Source: UBA5536 sp964592595
GTDB taxonomy: Bacteria; Bacteroidota; Bacteroidia; Bacteroidales; F082
Reading direction: 5' to 3'
Length of the DNA: 64,000 bases
Assembly: GCA_964592595.1 (NCBI GenBank)
Contig: CAZQFH010000014.1
Location: forward strand, 15,039 to 79,038
A program made the translations under genes and the position numbers. Positions 17,658 through 26,892 of the stretch are shown here, piece after piece. A model generated the notes under the pieces. The model was not told where the DNA came from, made no database searches, and saw nothing but the letters and a program-made list of their open reading frames with translations. How positions within the stretch are numbered: position 1 is the stretch's first letter; each line of letters begins with the position of its first letter.

Positions 17658-17757
17658 TACAAATGTTAATTTATAGTTTAAAATACTGTTTATCAGGCTA
17701 ATTTTATTCGATACTTGATTACAAATGTTACATGTGTTATTTTAATTACATATGTAA
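17658..17757. repeat. Three further TTAC/GTAA palindrome copies upstream of the TPR kinase
   Basis: Weak copy TACAAATGTTAA (17658-17669), TTACAAATGTTAC (17719-17731, one extra T in the right half) and TTACATATGTAA (17746-17757, a perfect repeat of the copy at 17377-17388). The last is centred about 75 bases upstream of the kinase -7 box. Confidence 0.6.
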
Positions 17758-17804
17758 CTTTTACAATAGGGCTCTTTTTTTGGGGGTAAAAAATCCATAA
17801 AAAC

Positions 17805-17833
17805 TTGCGCTTAAAAAAAATCGTGTATTTTTG
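17805..17833 (+). promoter_or_regulatory. Promoter of the TPR kinase/LuxR pair
   Basis: TTG at 17805-17807, an 18-base spacer and TATTTTTG at 17826-17833, a good TAnnTTTG box. The start codon at 17859 follows after about 18 transcribed bases. Confidence 0.65.
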
Positions 17834-17858
17834 AGTGATTATACATTAATAAAAAACA

Positions 17859-19676
17859 ATGATATACTCACTTGTGCCTTTGCTCCTTTTCTATCTGATC
17901 AACTTACCAATCACGGTGCAAACAGCGGTTAGTTCAAATTTGCTTGAAATTTCAAACCCTGATAGTTCTCAAATCGCTGAGATGCTTAATGAAACTCATC
18001 GCATATACAGGAACGAACCTGAAATAGCGCTTCAACTTGCTGATAAAGCACTTACTGAAGCTAGTGCTGCTAATTTTGAAATGCTTCAGTCGAGAGCCTA
18101 CAGCCTGAAAGGTGTAGTTTTGAAAAACAAAGGTAGATTCCCTGAAGCGATTGAATCACACCTTAATTCACTCAGAATTAATGAAAAACTCGGGGCGAAA
18201 AATGCCATGGCTAGCAATTACAATGATATTGGTATTATTTACAAAACTATGGAGGAATATGATCAAGCCTTGGATAGCTACCTTAAGGCCAATGCAATTT
18301 GCGAAGAACTTAACCTTGTTCGTGGCATAATTATGACACTTAGCAATATTGGAACAATATACGAAGCCAAGGATGAATTTGATAATGCTGTTCTTTACTA
18401 TAATCGAGCGTATAAAGATGCTGTAAAAGAAGGCATTGAAGATGCACAAGCTATTGTACTCAATAATCTTGGTGAAATTTATGCCCAGCATGACAAAGGA
18501 GCTATTGCTCAGGATTATTTCCGCAGAACGCTTGCACTCGATAAAAAAACTGGCGATGAAATTGGGTCAATTTATTCCATGCTCAACCTGGCAGGAACTT
18601 TTATTGGCTCGAAAAAGTACGACAGTGCCAGTTATTTTTATAAAGAAGCAGAAGCAAAAACAATTGAGTTTGGTGCAACACAATTGCTTTCATTTGTTTA
18701 CGGCGGAATGACTGAAATGTACAAGCAAAAAGGAGACTTCAAAAACGCATTTGAAACAAGTTTGAAATTGCAAACTGTAAAAGACTCGCTTTACAATGAA
18801 ACACGTATGCAACAACTTTCTGAAGCTGAAACCAGGTATAATGCAGAAAAAAAAGATCAGGAAATTGCAATGCTTCGTCAGGAACAACTTCTCAAGGAAC
18901 TTTCTATTCAACAACATCAGGCTGAACGTATTGCGCTGATAAGTCTTCTTGTGTTAGGCGCAATGATTATCTGGTATTTGTTTAAAAGAAATAAAGCAAG
19001 GCAAAATGAACTATTTAACAAACAGATGCTTAAGCAAAAGGAACTCCATCTTAAGGCCATAGTGGAAACACAGGAGTCGGAGCAAAAACGCATTGCCAAA
19101 GACCTGCACGATGGTATTGGCCAAACACTTTCAGGAATCAGGCTTGCGATGGAGAATATTAGTTTAAAACTAGTTGAAAAAGATGTGGAAGAAGGTGCAA
19201 AAATGAGTGAACTAACAAATACACTTGATCAGGCTTGTCAGGAAGTTAGAAGCATTTCGCACCAAATGATGCCGCGCATTTTGCAGGAAAGTGGCCTGAT
19301 TCCGGCTATTCAAGATATGTTGGAGAAATCATTCCGACACTCAAAAATTTCTTACAGTTTTGAGCACTATGGTATTTCGAAACGTTTTGCTGAAAATGTA
19401 GAAATCAGCCTTTACCGAATTTCACAAGAATTGATCAACAATATTATCAAGCATTCTGGTGCGTCAGAAGTACAGGTACAGTTATTACAAAACAATAAAC
19501 AATTGGTTTTACTGGTTGAGGACAATGGCAGTGGCTTTCAGTTCGAAAAACTTAAATCAAAAGGAATAGGTTTAATGAATATCACCTCCCGTGTTGAAAC
19601 GGTGCATGGCGAATTTAATCTGGAACCTAGTCCCGCTGCGGGAACGCTTGCAACAATTAGAATCCCCTTAAACTAA
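17859..19676 (+). CDS. TPR-containing sensor histidine kinase (HisKA_3, NarX/DesK type)
   Basis: 605 residues. A signal/anchor segment (about 3-23) is followed by six or so tetratricopeptide repeats (about 40-320) with typical A-x3-Y spacing, for example YNDIGIIYKTMEEYDQALDS. A helix and membrane segment (about 365-380) lead to a coiled coil and the HisKA_3 domain: KRIAKDLHDGIGQTLSGI with His417. The HATPase has ISQELINNIIKHSG, VEDNGSGF and KGIGLMNI. The periplasmic TPRs likely sense a protein or peptide partner. It phosphorylates the LuxR-type regulator 19 bases downstream. Several TTAC/GTAA palindromes lie upstream. Confidence 0.93.
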   Translation: MIYSLVPLLLFYLINLPITVQTAVSSNLLEISNPDSSQIAEMLNETHRIYRNEPEIALQLADKALTEASAANFEMLQSRAYSLKGVVLKNKGRFPEAIESHLNSLRINEKLGAKNAMASNYNDIGIIYKTMEEYDQALDSYLKANAICEELNLVRGIIMTLSNIGTIYEAKDEFDNAVLYYNRAYKDAVKEGIEDAQAIVLNNLGEIYAQHDKGAIAQDYFRRTLALDKKTGDEIGSIYSMLNLAGTFIGSKKYDSASYFYKEAEAKTIEFGATQLLSFVYGGMTEMYKQKGDFKNAFETSLKLQTVKDSLYNETRMQQLSEAETRYNAEKKDQEIAMLRQEQLLKELSIQQHQAERIALISLLVLGAMIIWYLFKRNKARQNELFNKQMLKQKELHLKAIVETQESEQKRIAKDLHDGIGQTLSGIRLAMENISLKLVEKDVEEGAKMSELTNTLDQACQEVRSISHQMMPRILQESGLIPAIQDMLEKSFRHSKISYSFEHYGISKRFAENVEISLYRISQELINNIIKHSGASEVQVQLLQNNKQLVLLVEDNGSGFQFEKLKSKGIGLMNITSRVETVHGEFNLEPSPAAGTLATIRIPLN

Positions 19677-19695
19677 ACTTGAGGCTACTAATCAA

Positions 19696-20346
19696 ATGGA
19701 TAAAATAAAAGTAATAATTACCGATGATCATCAGATGGTTTCCGAAGGCCTCAAGACTTTGGTTGAACTTGATGAAACTATTGAGGTAATTCAAATGGCG
19801 AAAAATGGCAGAGAATTGCTGCACTTCCTTGAGTTTCTTGAGCCCGATGTAATCTTAATGGATATTGATATGCCCATAATGAATGGGCTTGAAGCTATGC
19901 AACAAATCCATAAAAATTATCCTAATTTGAAAGTCATTATCATCAGCATGCACGAAGAAAAAGGTTTGGTAAAAAAAATGACTGATGCAGGTGCTAAAGG
20001 ATTTCTATTTAAAAATTCTGAAAAAGATGAACTTATATGGGCAATAAAAACTGTGCATCAAGGAGGTAACTTTTTCACCAGTAAACTAACCCTTAACCTA
20101 ATAAATCCAGCAAAATCGTTGAGTCAGAGTGATGTCATAGATTTTAAAAAGGCCCTGCTCACTGATCGTGAAATTGAAATTCTGAAATTAATAGCAGCTG
20201 GATTTTCCAATAAAGAAATTGGCGATCAGCTCTTTATCAGTCATCGTACTGTGGATACACATAGAACGAATCTGATGAAAAAGCTTGAAGTAAATAATAT
20301 CGCAGGTTTAATCAGGTACGCAATAAAACAAGGTTTTATTATCTGA
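19696..20346 (+). CDS. NarL/LuxR-family response regulator
   Basis: 216 residues. Receiver domain 1-120 has acidic pair DDH, phospho-acceptor Asp56 (LMDIDMPIMNG), and the K-containing FLFKNSEKDEL. The C-terminal LuxR HTH (about 150-212) reads LTDREIEILKLIAAGFSNKE, then HRTVDTHRTNLMKKL. It is the cognate regulator of the adjacent HisKA_3 kinase, a pairing standard for this family. Target genes are not visible from sequence; its DNA site is unlikely to be confused with the XRE palindromes but that cannot be excluded. Confidence 0.94.
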   Translation: MDKIKVIITDDHQMVSEGLKTLVELDETIEVIQMAKNGRELLHFLEFLEPDVILMDIDMPIMNGLEAMQQIHKNYPNLKVIIISMHEEKGLVKKMTDAGAKGFLFKNSEKDELIWAIKTVHQGGNFFTSKLTLNLINPAKSLSQSDVIDFKKALLTDREIEILKLIAAGFSNKEIGDQLFISHRTVDTHRTNLMKKLEVNNIAGLIRYAIKQGFII

Positions 20347-20480
20347 TCGGTTATTCATTTTGCGTTTATTACCTTAGATAATTAGTGCTTTTAACTTATT
20401 TAAAAGCATTACATTAACCATTAGCTTTGCAGAAGTTCAGAAATTTACACCTCACTTTTCGAGGATATGCCCAAATAAAA

Positions 20481-20543
20481 AAACTTCCCAAAAGATCAGC
20501 TTGTTTGAAGGCTTTGAGGTTTTCAGGCTGTTCGGGAAGTTTT
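20481..20543. terminator. Long inverted repeat between convergent genes
   Basis: AAACTTCCC at 20481-20489 pairs with GGGAAGTTT at 20534-20542, preceded by an A-run and followed by T-rich sequence. The 44-base loop has further partial pairing. It lies between the LuxR gene and the convergent subtilase gene and could terminate both. Confidence 0.6.
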
Positions 20544-20545
20544 AT

Positions 20546-22210
20546 CTAATTTTTAATTATTTTAATCGATTGATAATCAGATATTGAACCAACATTTAAA
20601 ATATAAAATCCCGGATCAAGTTTTGTAAGTAATCCGGAAAGCTCATTGATATTGTTTCTGTTGAGTTCAGTTGCTGCTATTTTCCTTCCTGAAAGATCGT
20701 AAACCTCCACTTGTAAAACAGTATCCATCAACAATTTAATATTCACAGCATCTGTAAATGGATTAGGACTTAATTTTAAAAATTGTGGTTCATTTGATAA
20801 TTTCGAACTAAGCTTTGTAAGCACAGAATTTGCTAATTCGTAATCCGGAATACCAAATCCATAATATTCATTGGGGGCGAACACATTGTCGCCACTTTGC
20901 TTGATAGCTTCTTTTATTTCAAAGTTAGTGTAGGTGGGATTTGCCTGCCACAAGCAGGTTGACATACCAGCAATAACCGGAGATGAAAATGATGTTCCAC
21001 TGCTTGTCCCAAAGCTACTTGATCCTGAGGCCACTGCTGTTCCCTGTCCCATTGCCATGATATCTGGTTTAATACGGCCATCGTATGTTGGCCCAACCGA
21101 ACTAAATGAAGCTCGATTACCACTTCCATCTACGGCGCCAATTGAGAAAACATCGAAACCATCTGCTGGAGCTCCAATATATGGAAACGTAGAGGAAGAG
21201 CCAGAATTTCCTGCACTATTTACAACCAAAATTCCTTTACTGGCAGCCATATCAGCACCTAAAGAAACTACATTTGTACTACCGTCCATATCTTCATAGC
21301 TGTGATCCCATTGGGGCATATCAAAATCGATGTAGCCCAAGGAAGAGTTAATCACATCAACGCCCACACTATCAGCAAATTCAGCTGCTGAAACCCAATT
21401 ATACTCTTCAATCACATTTTCGCTGAAAACATATTCTGAACGCAATAACCAAAAGGAGGCTTTCGGCGCTGTTCCGATCATTTGTCCGGGTACATTCGCT
21501 CCAATTGTGCTCAACACAGCCGTACCATGATAGCTTTCGCTGAAAACACTGCCTCCCGGATGAACAAAATCTTTAGTTCCAAGAATTTGATCATTTTGCC
21601 ACAGACTGTCAAATGCAGGGTGAATATCAGCCATATCAAATCCGCCATCCAAAATAGCTATAACCATGCCTTGTCCGCGATAACCCATCTCGTGTAAAGG
21701 GATTCCATTGATCTGATTTATTTGTGTAAAGGCTGAACCATAGTTAAATACATTAGTACTCTTTTTAGTCGGATCCCAAGGCTGAACTGTAATATCATAG
21801 TTTTCATTTTCAAAAAAAGACTTTTTATCGTTATTACTTTCGATAGGCGTCATTTTAAGGGTTTCTGCAACATATGGCAAAGCGGCAATCGCATCAAGCA
21901 CGTCAGCATCAGTAGTTTCTATACTCACTCCATTTATCCACTTTGAAGCAAAAAGCAGGTTGGCACCTGTATTGGCAACACCTTCCAGATATTCAGGATT
22001 AACAGGTAAATCATTTTCTTCAAAATCGATTCCCTGAGCTATACGACGTTGAATAGCACGATCAGTTAAAAATTCTTCTGGAGCATCCAGCGAATAAGGA
22101 GTCCCAATTTTATCAGTAAACTGAACCCAATAGCTATCAGGTGCTATTTGAGCATTCAATGAACTTGAGATATAAAGACTAAAAATTAGCAGCAAGAATA
22201 AATTTCTCAT
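20546..22210 (-). CDS. T9SS-secreted subtilisin-family (S8) serine protease
   Basis: 554 residues. Signal peptide 1-20. An inhibitor-like propeptide covers about 25-125. The peptidase S8 domain follows with the full triad: Asp188 in AILDGGFD, His229 in YHGTAV, Ser407 in GTSFSSP, and the oxyanion Asn335 in SAGNSG. The last 75 residues are a T9SS type A sorting domain (LSPNPFTD, VEVYDLSGRKI, LDPGFYILNV). It is therefore exported through the outer membrane and released or anchored on the surface as a protein-degrading enzyme. It has its own promoter in the 44-base gap behind the M1 peptidase gene. Confidence 0.93.
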   Translation of the reverse strand: MRNLFLLLIFSLYISSSLNAQIAPDSYWVQFTDKIGTPYSLDAPEEFLTDRAIQRRIAQGIDFEENDLPVNPEYLEGVANTGANLLFASKWINGVSIETTDADVLDAIAALPYVAETLKMTPIESNNDKKSFFENENYDITVQPWDPTKKSTNVFNYGSAFTQINQINGIPLHEMGYRGQGMVIAILDGGFDMADIHPAFDSLWQNDQILGTKDFVHPGGSVFSESYHGTAVLSTIGANVPGQMIGTAPKASFWLLRSEYVFSENVIEEYNWVSAAEFADSVGVDVINSSLGYIDFDMPQWDHSYEDMDGSTNVVSLGADMAASKGILVVNSAGNSGSSSTFPYIGAPADGFDVFSIGAVDGSGNRASFSSVGPTYDGRIKPDIMAMGQGTAVASGSSSFGTSSGTSFSSPVIAGMSTCLWQANPTYTNFEIKEAIKQSGDNVFAPNEYYGFGIPDYELANSVLTKLSSKLSNEPQFLKLSPNPFTDAVNIKLLMDTVLQVEVYDLSGRKIAATELNRNNINELSGLLTKLDPGFYILNVGSISDYQSIKIIKN

Positions 22211-22236
22211 AATTGTAAAATTCGTTTTGTGGGCTA

Positions 22237-22244
22237 CAAAAATA
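22237..22244 (-). promoter_or_regulatory. -7 box of the subtilase gene
   Basis: Minus-strand TATTTTTG (TAnnTTTG) about 27 bases upstream of the start at 22210, inside the short gap after the M1 peptidase gene. Confidence 0.5.
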
Positions 22245-22254
22245 AGCGTTCTGA

Positions 22255-24153
22255 TTAATTACCAACAATAATATGATTGTTTTCGCGATATGAGTCAGGG
22301 ATTAGCTCATTTCCCAGCCAAACCTCAGCAATTTTTCTTTTAGTCTCAAAACTAACAACGTAATGTTTATGATTTTCTTGCCAAACGGCAGTTGACTCAC
22401 AAATGGCCTGTTGTTTTCCATCTTCATAAAGTATTGTTAAACAGATCGGTAAAGGCAAACCACCACGATTTTCAACAACAACCTGGTTGTCCTCAGTTAC
22501 TTTAACAAGAGCAAGATCAGGGTGAGCATTATTATAAAACCAAGGTTTGATAAACCAGCTCAACTCCAAGCCAGAAGCAACTTCCATGGCTCTGAAAAAA
22601 TCCATCGGCAATGGATGTTTACCTGCCCACGTCACCATATAAAAGTGTAAGGCCTTTTTAAATTCTTTAGCCCCCATTGCATCCTGCAAAAAAGCGTAAG
22701 CTAATGCTGGCCGAGTGTAAGAAGCCAGCCGTAAACTACTGTAATCAGCTGATAACAAATGATTAGGGATCATGGGTGGAATATCATTTTCGTAGCCGGC
22801 AGCAGCTTCATATCCTGCAACCAAACGGCTAAGGTATCCATGATCATCATACAAGCTATCCACCATAACCTGGGGCCAAATACTTGCCCAGCCTTCGTCC
22901 ATCCAGGCATATTTCTTTTCATTTGTACCCATATAAAACGGCATATAGCTGTGTGAAATTTCATGAAAAGTTAGTCCAAAAGCCTGTGCCGTAATGGCAG
23001 GGTCTCCATTATTAGCCATCATTGGAGATTCCATTCCTCCTCCCCTTCTTCCGTTCAGGAATGTAGTCATAAAAGGATATGGAAAAGATAAACCAGGCTC
23101 GTAACGCGACATATAATCAATACTTTGCCTGGAATATTGCGCAACTTCTGATCCGGAAATTGCATGTTTAGGAAATACTGCACTAATAAAAACTAATTGT
23201 TCATTCTTTGAATCAACATACATGCTGCTGGCATCCCAGTTAAAACCTTTGGCTGCGGCAAAACTAAAGTCAGGCACAGCATGTGCTTCAAATTTGTACG
23301 TCAAAGTCTGAAACTTGTTTTTGAAAATATTATCACCCTGATAATCTGATTGTTTGATGATATTAATTACCTCATCCGAAATTGATGCCTTGTCAATTCT
23401 CTCATTAATTGTTTTGGAAAAAATCTCTTTGGTGTTTTTAATTTCACCTGTGGCCCAAACAATCCAATCATACGGAACTTCTATGCTCACCTCATAATTA
23501 TTCACATCATTATAAAACTCAACACTTCCACCATAATTAATCATATCCCAGCCATCAATATCATCATAAACAGCAATTTGTGGATACCAATAGGCAATAA
23601 AAAAGGATGAATCACTATATTTTCCCATTCTGATTGACCGAACCTCAGAGATTTTGGTTTCCCAGTCAAGCTTTAGCTTTATGGATTGCTTAGGAGCAAG
23701 AGATTGATCCAAATTCAAAATGAGTTTGGTTCCCTGTCGGTTCCATTTTTTATCAGTTTCATTATAGCTTTGATCGCCAATAATAACTTTGGTAATCAGC
23801 ATACCATCGTGCAAATCAAGTCCTCTCAAATCCCAGTCGCGGGAGTTTCCCTTGCGAAAAATATCCTGATACAGATTAAAAACCAAGAAGCTAAGTGTAT
23901 CATTGCTTTCATTAAAATAGGTAACATCTTCTAGGCCATTAAGCTTTGCTTCATCTGGATTAAAAACTCCATTAATCTTATAGTCAGCATGATTTTGCCA
24001 ATAATTTTTTCCTGGTACACCATTAAGCGTTCGGGTTCCATTTTTGATTGCATTTTGAAGGTTTTTGTTTACTGGAAACGGCTGTCCGGAAAGACCAAAA
24101 GACAAATAGAAAAACAAAATACTACTGGCTACTAATACTTTAAGCTGATTCAT
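22255..24153 (-). CDS. M1-family zinc metallopeptidase
   Basis: 632 residues when started at the ATG ending at 24153, which immediately gives a signal peptide (SSILFFYLSFGLSGQ). An upstream in-frame start adds 25 basic/aromatic residues before the signal and is unlikely. The catalytic domain has the gluzincin motif HEISH (in TFHEISHSYMPF) and the downstream zinc-ligand Glu in WMDEGWAS; GGGMESPMM corresponds to the substrate-binding GAMEN motif in degenerate form. It is probably a periplasmic or surface aminopeptidase. The C-terminal 90 residues are beta-rich. No T9SS sorting domain is seen. Confidence 0.9.
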   Translation of the reverse strand: MNQLKVLVASSILFFYLSFGLSGQPFPVNKNLQNAIKNGTRTLNGVPGKNYWQNHADYKINGVFNPDEAKLNGLEDVTYFNESNDTLSFLVFNLYQDIFRKGNSRDWDLRGLDLHDGMLITKVIIGDQSYNETDKKWNRQGTKLILNLDQSLAPKQSIKLKLDWETKISEVRSIRMGKYSDSSFFIAYWYPQIAVYDDIDGWDMINYGGSVEFYNDVNNYEVSIEVPYDWIVWATGEIKNTKEIFSKTINERIDKASISDEVINIIKQSDYQGDNIFKNKFQTLTYKFEAHAVPDFSFAAAKGFNWDASSMYVDSKNEQLVFISAVFPKHAISGSEVAQYSRQSIDYMSRYEPGLSFPYPFMTTFLNGRRGGGMESPMMANNGDPAITAQAFGLTFHEISHSYMPFYMGTNEKKYAWMDEGWASIWPQVMVDSLYDDHGYLSRLVAGYEAAAGYENDIPPMIPNHLLSADYSSLRLASYTRPALAYAFLQDAMGAKEFKKALHFYMVTWAGKHPLPMDFFRAMEVASGLELSWFIKPWFYNNAHPDLALVKVTEDNQVVVENRGGLPLPICLTILYEDGKQQAICESTAVWQENHKHYVVSFETKRKIAEVWLGNELIPDSYRENNHIIVGN

Positions 24154-24304
24154 TGGTAAAATTTTAGGGCTAAATTTAAAAAAATATCGACTACGTAGTA
24201 TAAACAAATCTGTTTTCGGCAATAGCATTTTTATGAAACCATGGTAGTACTCATAGATCCTTTAAAATGTGTTATTTTGCACTTGTTTAGAAATTCGGAG
24301 AGCC

Positions 24305-25669
24305 ATGCTACAAACCTTCAATCCATTCACCGGTAAATTAATAAAAAATTATCCGGAAAATTCAGATCAAGAAGTTACATCAATCATTGATATTCAACAT
24401 AATACATATGATAAATGGAAAATTACTTCACTGGATGAACGTACAAAACTAATAGCACAATTAGGAAAAACTTTGATGAAGGAGCAGGAATCATTGGCTC
24501 AGCTAATCACCGCCGAAATGGGCAAGCCCATTACCGAGTCGCGGGCAGAAATCGCAAAATGTTCTTGGCTTTGTGAGTATTATGCCGAGAATGGAGCCTC
24601 AATGTTAGAAAATAAACTGGTAATCACCGAAGCGCGATCCAGTTATATTAGTTTTGAACCAATGGGAATTATTTTTGCAATAATGCCCTGGAATTTTCCT
24701 TTATGGCAGGCATTAAGGTTTGCCGTTCCAACTATTTTAGCAGGTAATGTCGTTTTACTAAAACATGCACCAAATGTAAATGGGACATCCCTCCGAATTG
24801 AAGAAATTTTTCGGGAAGCTGGATTCCCGGAGCATATTTTCAGAAGTGTTTTCATTCAGGCAGATCGTTCTGAAATGATTATCAAGAACAAATTTGTTCG
24901 CGGAGTTACTATCACCGGAAGTGGAAAGGCAGGAAGTTCAGTTGCCTCATTGGCAGGAAAATACCTCAAAAAATGCGTATTGGAACTAGGAGGGTCCGAT
25001 CCTTTAATCGTGTTTGAAGATGCCGGATTAGCAAGCTGTTGTCAGGCTGCAACCGATTCAAGAATGATTAATGCCGGGCAAGTTTGCATTGCTGCCAAAC
25101 GTTTTATTGTGCATGAAAGTCTGTTTCAGGCATTTGTTGAGCAGCAAAAGAAAGCCCTCGAAAATTTAATCCTGGGCGATCCTAAAAATCCTGAAACGCA
25201 AATTGGCCCCCTGGCACGTCCTGATTTAGCTGAACAACTTCAAAAACAGATTGATGTTTCAATGGCAATGGGAGCTAAACTTGTTTGCGGAGGAACGCTA
25301 TGGGAAGAAAATCCTGCTATTTTTCGACCAACTTTAATGATTGATATACAGCGTGATATGCCTGTTTTCAAGGAAGAAACTTTTGGTCCTGTTGCTGTAG
25401 TAATGCCATTTAAAACAGAAGAAGAAGCTATACATTTGGCCAACGACACTCCGTTTGGATTAGGAGCAAGCATTTGGACAAATGATTACGACAGGACTCT
25501 GCGGATGGTTAAAGCAATCGAGGCAGGTGCTATTTTTATTAACAGCATCACAAAATCCGACCCGCGTTTACCATTTGGTGGCACAAAAAACTCTGGCTTT
25601 GGGCGCGAATTATCTTTTTATGGAATCACAGAATTTGCTAACGTAAAAACTAACTGGATACAAGCATGA
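24305..25669 (+). CDS. NAD(P)-dependent aldehyde dehydrogenase, succinate-semialdehyde type
   Basis: 454 residues from ATG 24305; a 12-residue longer start is not needed. Motifs are PWNFPLWQALRF for cofactor binding, TGSGKAGSSVA, catalytic Glu in LELGGSDP and catalytic Cys in NAGQVCIAAKR, plus the C-terminal PFGGTKNSGFGRE. The closest family is the Sad/YneI-type succinate-semialdehyde dehydrogenase. It oxidises an aldehyde to the acid, probably in GABA or polyamine catabolism, but the substrate is inferred. The stop overlaps the trmD start by 4 bases. Confidence 0.9.
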   Translation: MLQTFNPFTGKLIKNYPENSDQEVTSIIDIQHNTYDKWKITSLDERTKLIAQLGKTLMKEQESLAQLITAEMGKPITESRAEIAKCSWLCEYYAENGASMLENKLVITEARSSYISFEPMGIIFAIMPWNFPLWQALRFAVPTILAGNVVLLKHAPNVNGTSLRIEEIFREAGFPEHIFRSVFIQADRSEMIIKNKFVRGVTITGSGKAGSSVASLAGKYLKKCVLELGGSDPLIVFEDAGLASCCQAATDSRMINAGQVCIAAKRFIVHESLFQAFVEQQKKALENLILGDPKNPETQIGPLARPDLAEQLQKQIDVSMAMGAKLVCGGTLWEENPAIFRPTLMIDIQRDMPVFKEETFGPVAVVMPFKTEEEAIHLANDTPFGLGASIWTNDYDRTLRMVKAIEAGAIFINSITKSDPRLPFGGTKNSGFGRELSFYGITEFANVKTNWIQA

Positions 25670-26358
25670 GAATAGATATTATTACGCTTTTTCCCGAAAT
25701 GTTTGACGGACCGTTTACCGCTTCCATCATTAAAAGAGCTGTGGACAAGCAACTTGTTAAAATTGAACTACACAACCTAAGAGATTACAGCACCGACAAA
25801 CACCGAAAGGTAGATGATTATGCTTTTTCGGGAGGTGCAGGAATGGTAATGATGATTGAGCCTATTGATCGCTGTATATCAGCACTTAGGGAACATATAA
25901 CCTACGATGAAATAATATACCTGAGTCCTGATGGTAAACGATTGGATCAGGGGTTAAGTAACCAGCTTTCGCTCAAAACTAATCTGATTTTGCTTTGTGG
26001 ACATTATAAAGGTATCGACGAGCGCATACGTGAACACCTTATTACAATGGAAATTTCGATTGGAGATTATGTTCTTTCGGGAGGTGAGATTGCTGCAGCC
26101 GTAGTAACTGATAGTATTGTAAGGCTACTTCCGGGTGTTTTAAGTGATGAAACTTCTGCACTCTCCGACTCCTTTCAGCACGGTTTAATATCGCCACCAG
26201 TTTATACCCGCCCCAGAAAATATAAAGCATGGGAGGTTCCGGAAATATTACTTTCGGGTAATGAATCAAAAATTGAAGCCTGGAAATTGGAGCAAGCCCT
26301 TGAGCGCACTGCAAAGCGCAGGCCAGAGTTAATTGAAAAACTTAAAAAAAATGAATGA
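25666..26358 (+). CDS. trmD: tRNA (guanine-37-N1)-methyltransferase
   Basis: 230 residues. A SPOUT-fold enzyme that methylates G37 next to the anticodon and prevents +1 frameshifting. The knot region is clear: LSPDGKRLDQ, LLCGHYKGIDERI and SIGDYVLSGGEIAA, followed by the C-terminal helical domain with RPRKYKAWEVPEILLSGN. It starts within the stop of the aldehyde dehydrogenase gene (ATGA overlap), so the usual rpsP-rimM-trmD order is absent here; rplS does follow, after a 78-base gap with its own promoter. Confidence 0.96.
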   Translation: MRIDIITLFPEMFDGPFTASIIKRAVDKQLVKIELHNLRDYSTDKHRKVDDYAFSGGAGMVMMIEPIDRCISALREHITYDEIIYLSPDGKRLDQGLSNQLSLKTNLILLCGHYKGIDERIREHLITMEISIGDYVLSGGEIAAAVVTDSIVRLLPGVLSDETSALSDSFQHGLISPPVYTRPRKYKAWEVPEILLSGNESKIEAWKLEQALERTAKRRPELIEKLKKNE

Positions 26359-26384
26359 TCTCTTTTTGGTTCTTAATTAATTTG

Positions 26385-26392
26385 TATATTTG
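26385..26392 (+). promoter_or_regulatory. -7 box of rplS
   Basis: TATATTTG, an ideal TAnnTTTG box, 44 bases upstream of ATG 26437. A TTTG at 26365-26368 is 16 bases upstream, a short spacing. Confidence 0.65.
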
Positions 26393-26436
26393 CACTCATT
26401 TTTGAATTGAGCACACTTTATAATATCTATCACGAA

Positions 26437-26790
26437 ATGAGCAAGAACGCCTTAATCCAGTTTGTAGAAGATCAGGTAGCCGTTAAAGATTTTCCAGCAT
26501 TTAGTGCTGGTGATACCATTACCGTTACCTATAAAATTATCGAAGGAACCAAAGAACGCCTACAGAAATTTCAGGGTGTTGTTTTGCAGAGGGTTGGAGA
26601 AGGCCCTAAAGCAACTTTTACTGTCAGAAAAATTTCTAATAATATTGGGGTTGAGCGTATTTTCCCTGTCGCTTCTCCTTTTATTCAGGAGATTGAAGTA
26701 AACAAAAAAGGTTCAGTAAGAAGAGCACGTATCTTCTACCTTCGCGCACTGCGTGGTAAAAAGGCACGTATCAAGGAAGCACGCCGCTAA
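26437..26790 (+). CDS. rplS: 50S ribosomal protein L19
   Basis: 117 residues, normal for L19, when started at ATG 26437; the longer in-frame start falls at the transcription start region. Hallmarks are FSAGDTITVTYKIIEG, RLQKFQGVVLQR, TVRKISNNIGVERIFP and the C-terminal RRARIFYLRALRGKKARIKE. It sits at the 30S-50S interface. It follows trmD and ends in a terminator hairpin. Confidence 0.97.
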   Translation: MSKNALIQFVEDQVAVKDFPAFSAGDTITVTYKIIEGTKERLQKFQGVVLQRVGEGPKATFTVRKISNNIGVERIFPVASPFIQEIEVNKKGSVRRARIFYLRALRGKKARIKEARR

Positions 26791-26813
26791 TCAAAATTTT
26801 GATAAATTATTGG

Positions 26814-26850
26814 AGTCCTGGCGGTTTTCGTCAGGACTTTCTGTGTTTTG
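26814..26850 (+). terminator. Terminator after rplS
   Basis: AGTCCTG (26814-26820) pairs with CAGGACT (26832-26838), followed by a T-rich tail interrupted by G and C. Confidence 0.6.
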
Positions 26851-26892
26851 TAAATTTAATAGCTTACTTGCTTTAAGCACTCACCAAGAAGC

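Larger units (their letters stand above)
17290..17858. other. 569-base AT-rich regulatory gap with palindrome cluster
   Basis: No coding frame of note. It contains two divergent promoters (17336-17343 minus and 17805-17833 plus) and two clusters of TTAC-N4-GTAA-like palindromes: 17333-17344, 17377-17388 and 17400-17413 near the XRE gene, and 17658-17669, 17719-17731 and 17746-17757 nearer the kinase. The central 17420-17650 segment is very AT-rich; I see no further structure in it. Confidence 0.6.

Noticed and set aside
20347..20480. Second gene or promoter after the LuxR regulator
   Set aside because: Only AT-rich sequence before the convergent inverted repeat; no supported feature.
24154..24228. 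25-residue N-terminal extension of the M1 peptidase
   Set aside because: It would bury the signal peptide; the later ATG gives a normal exported protein.
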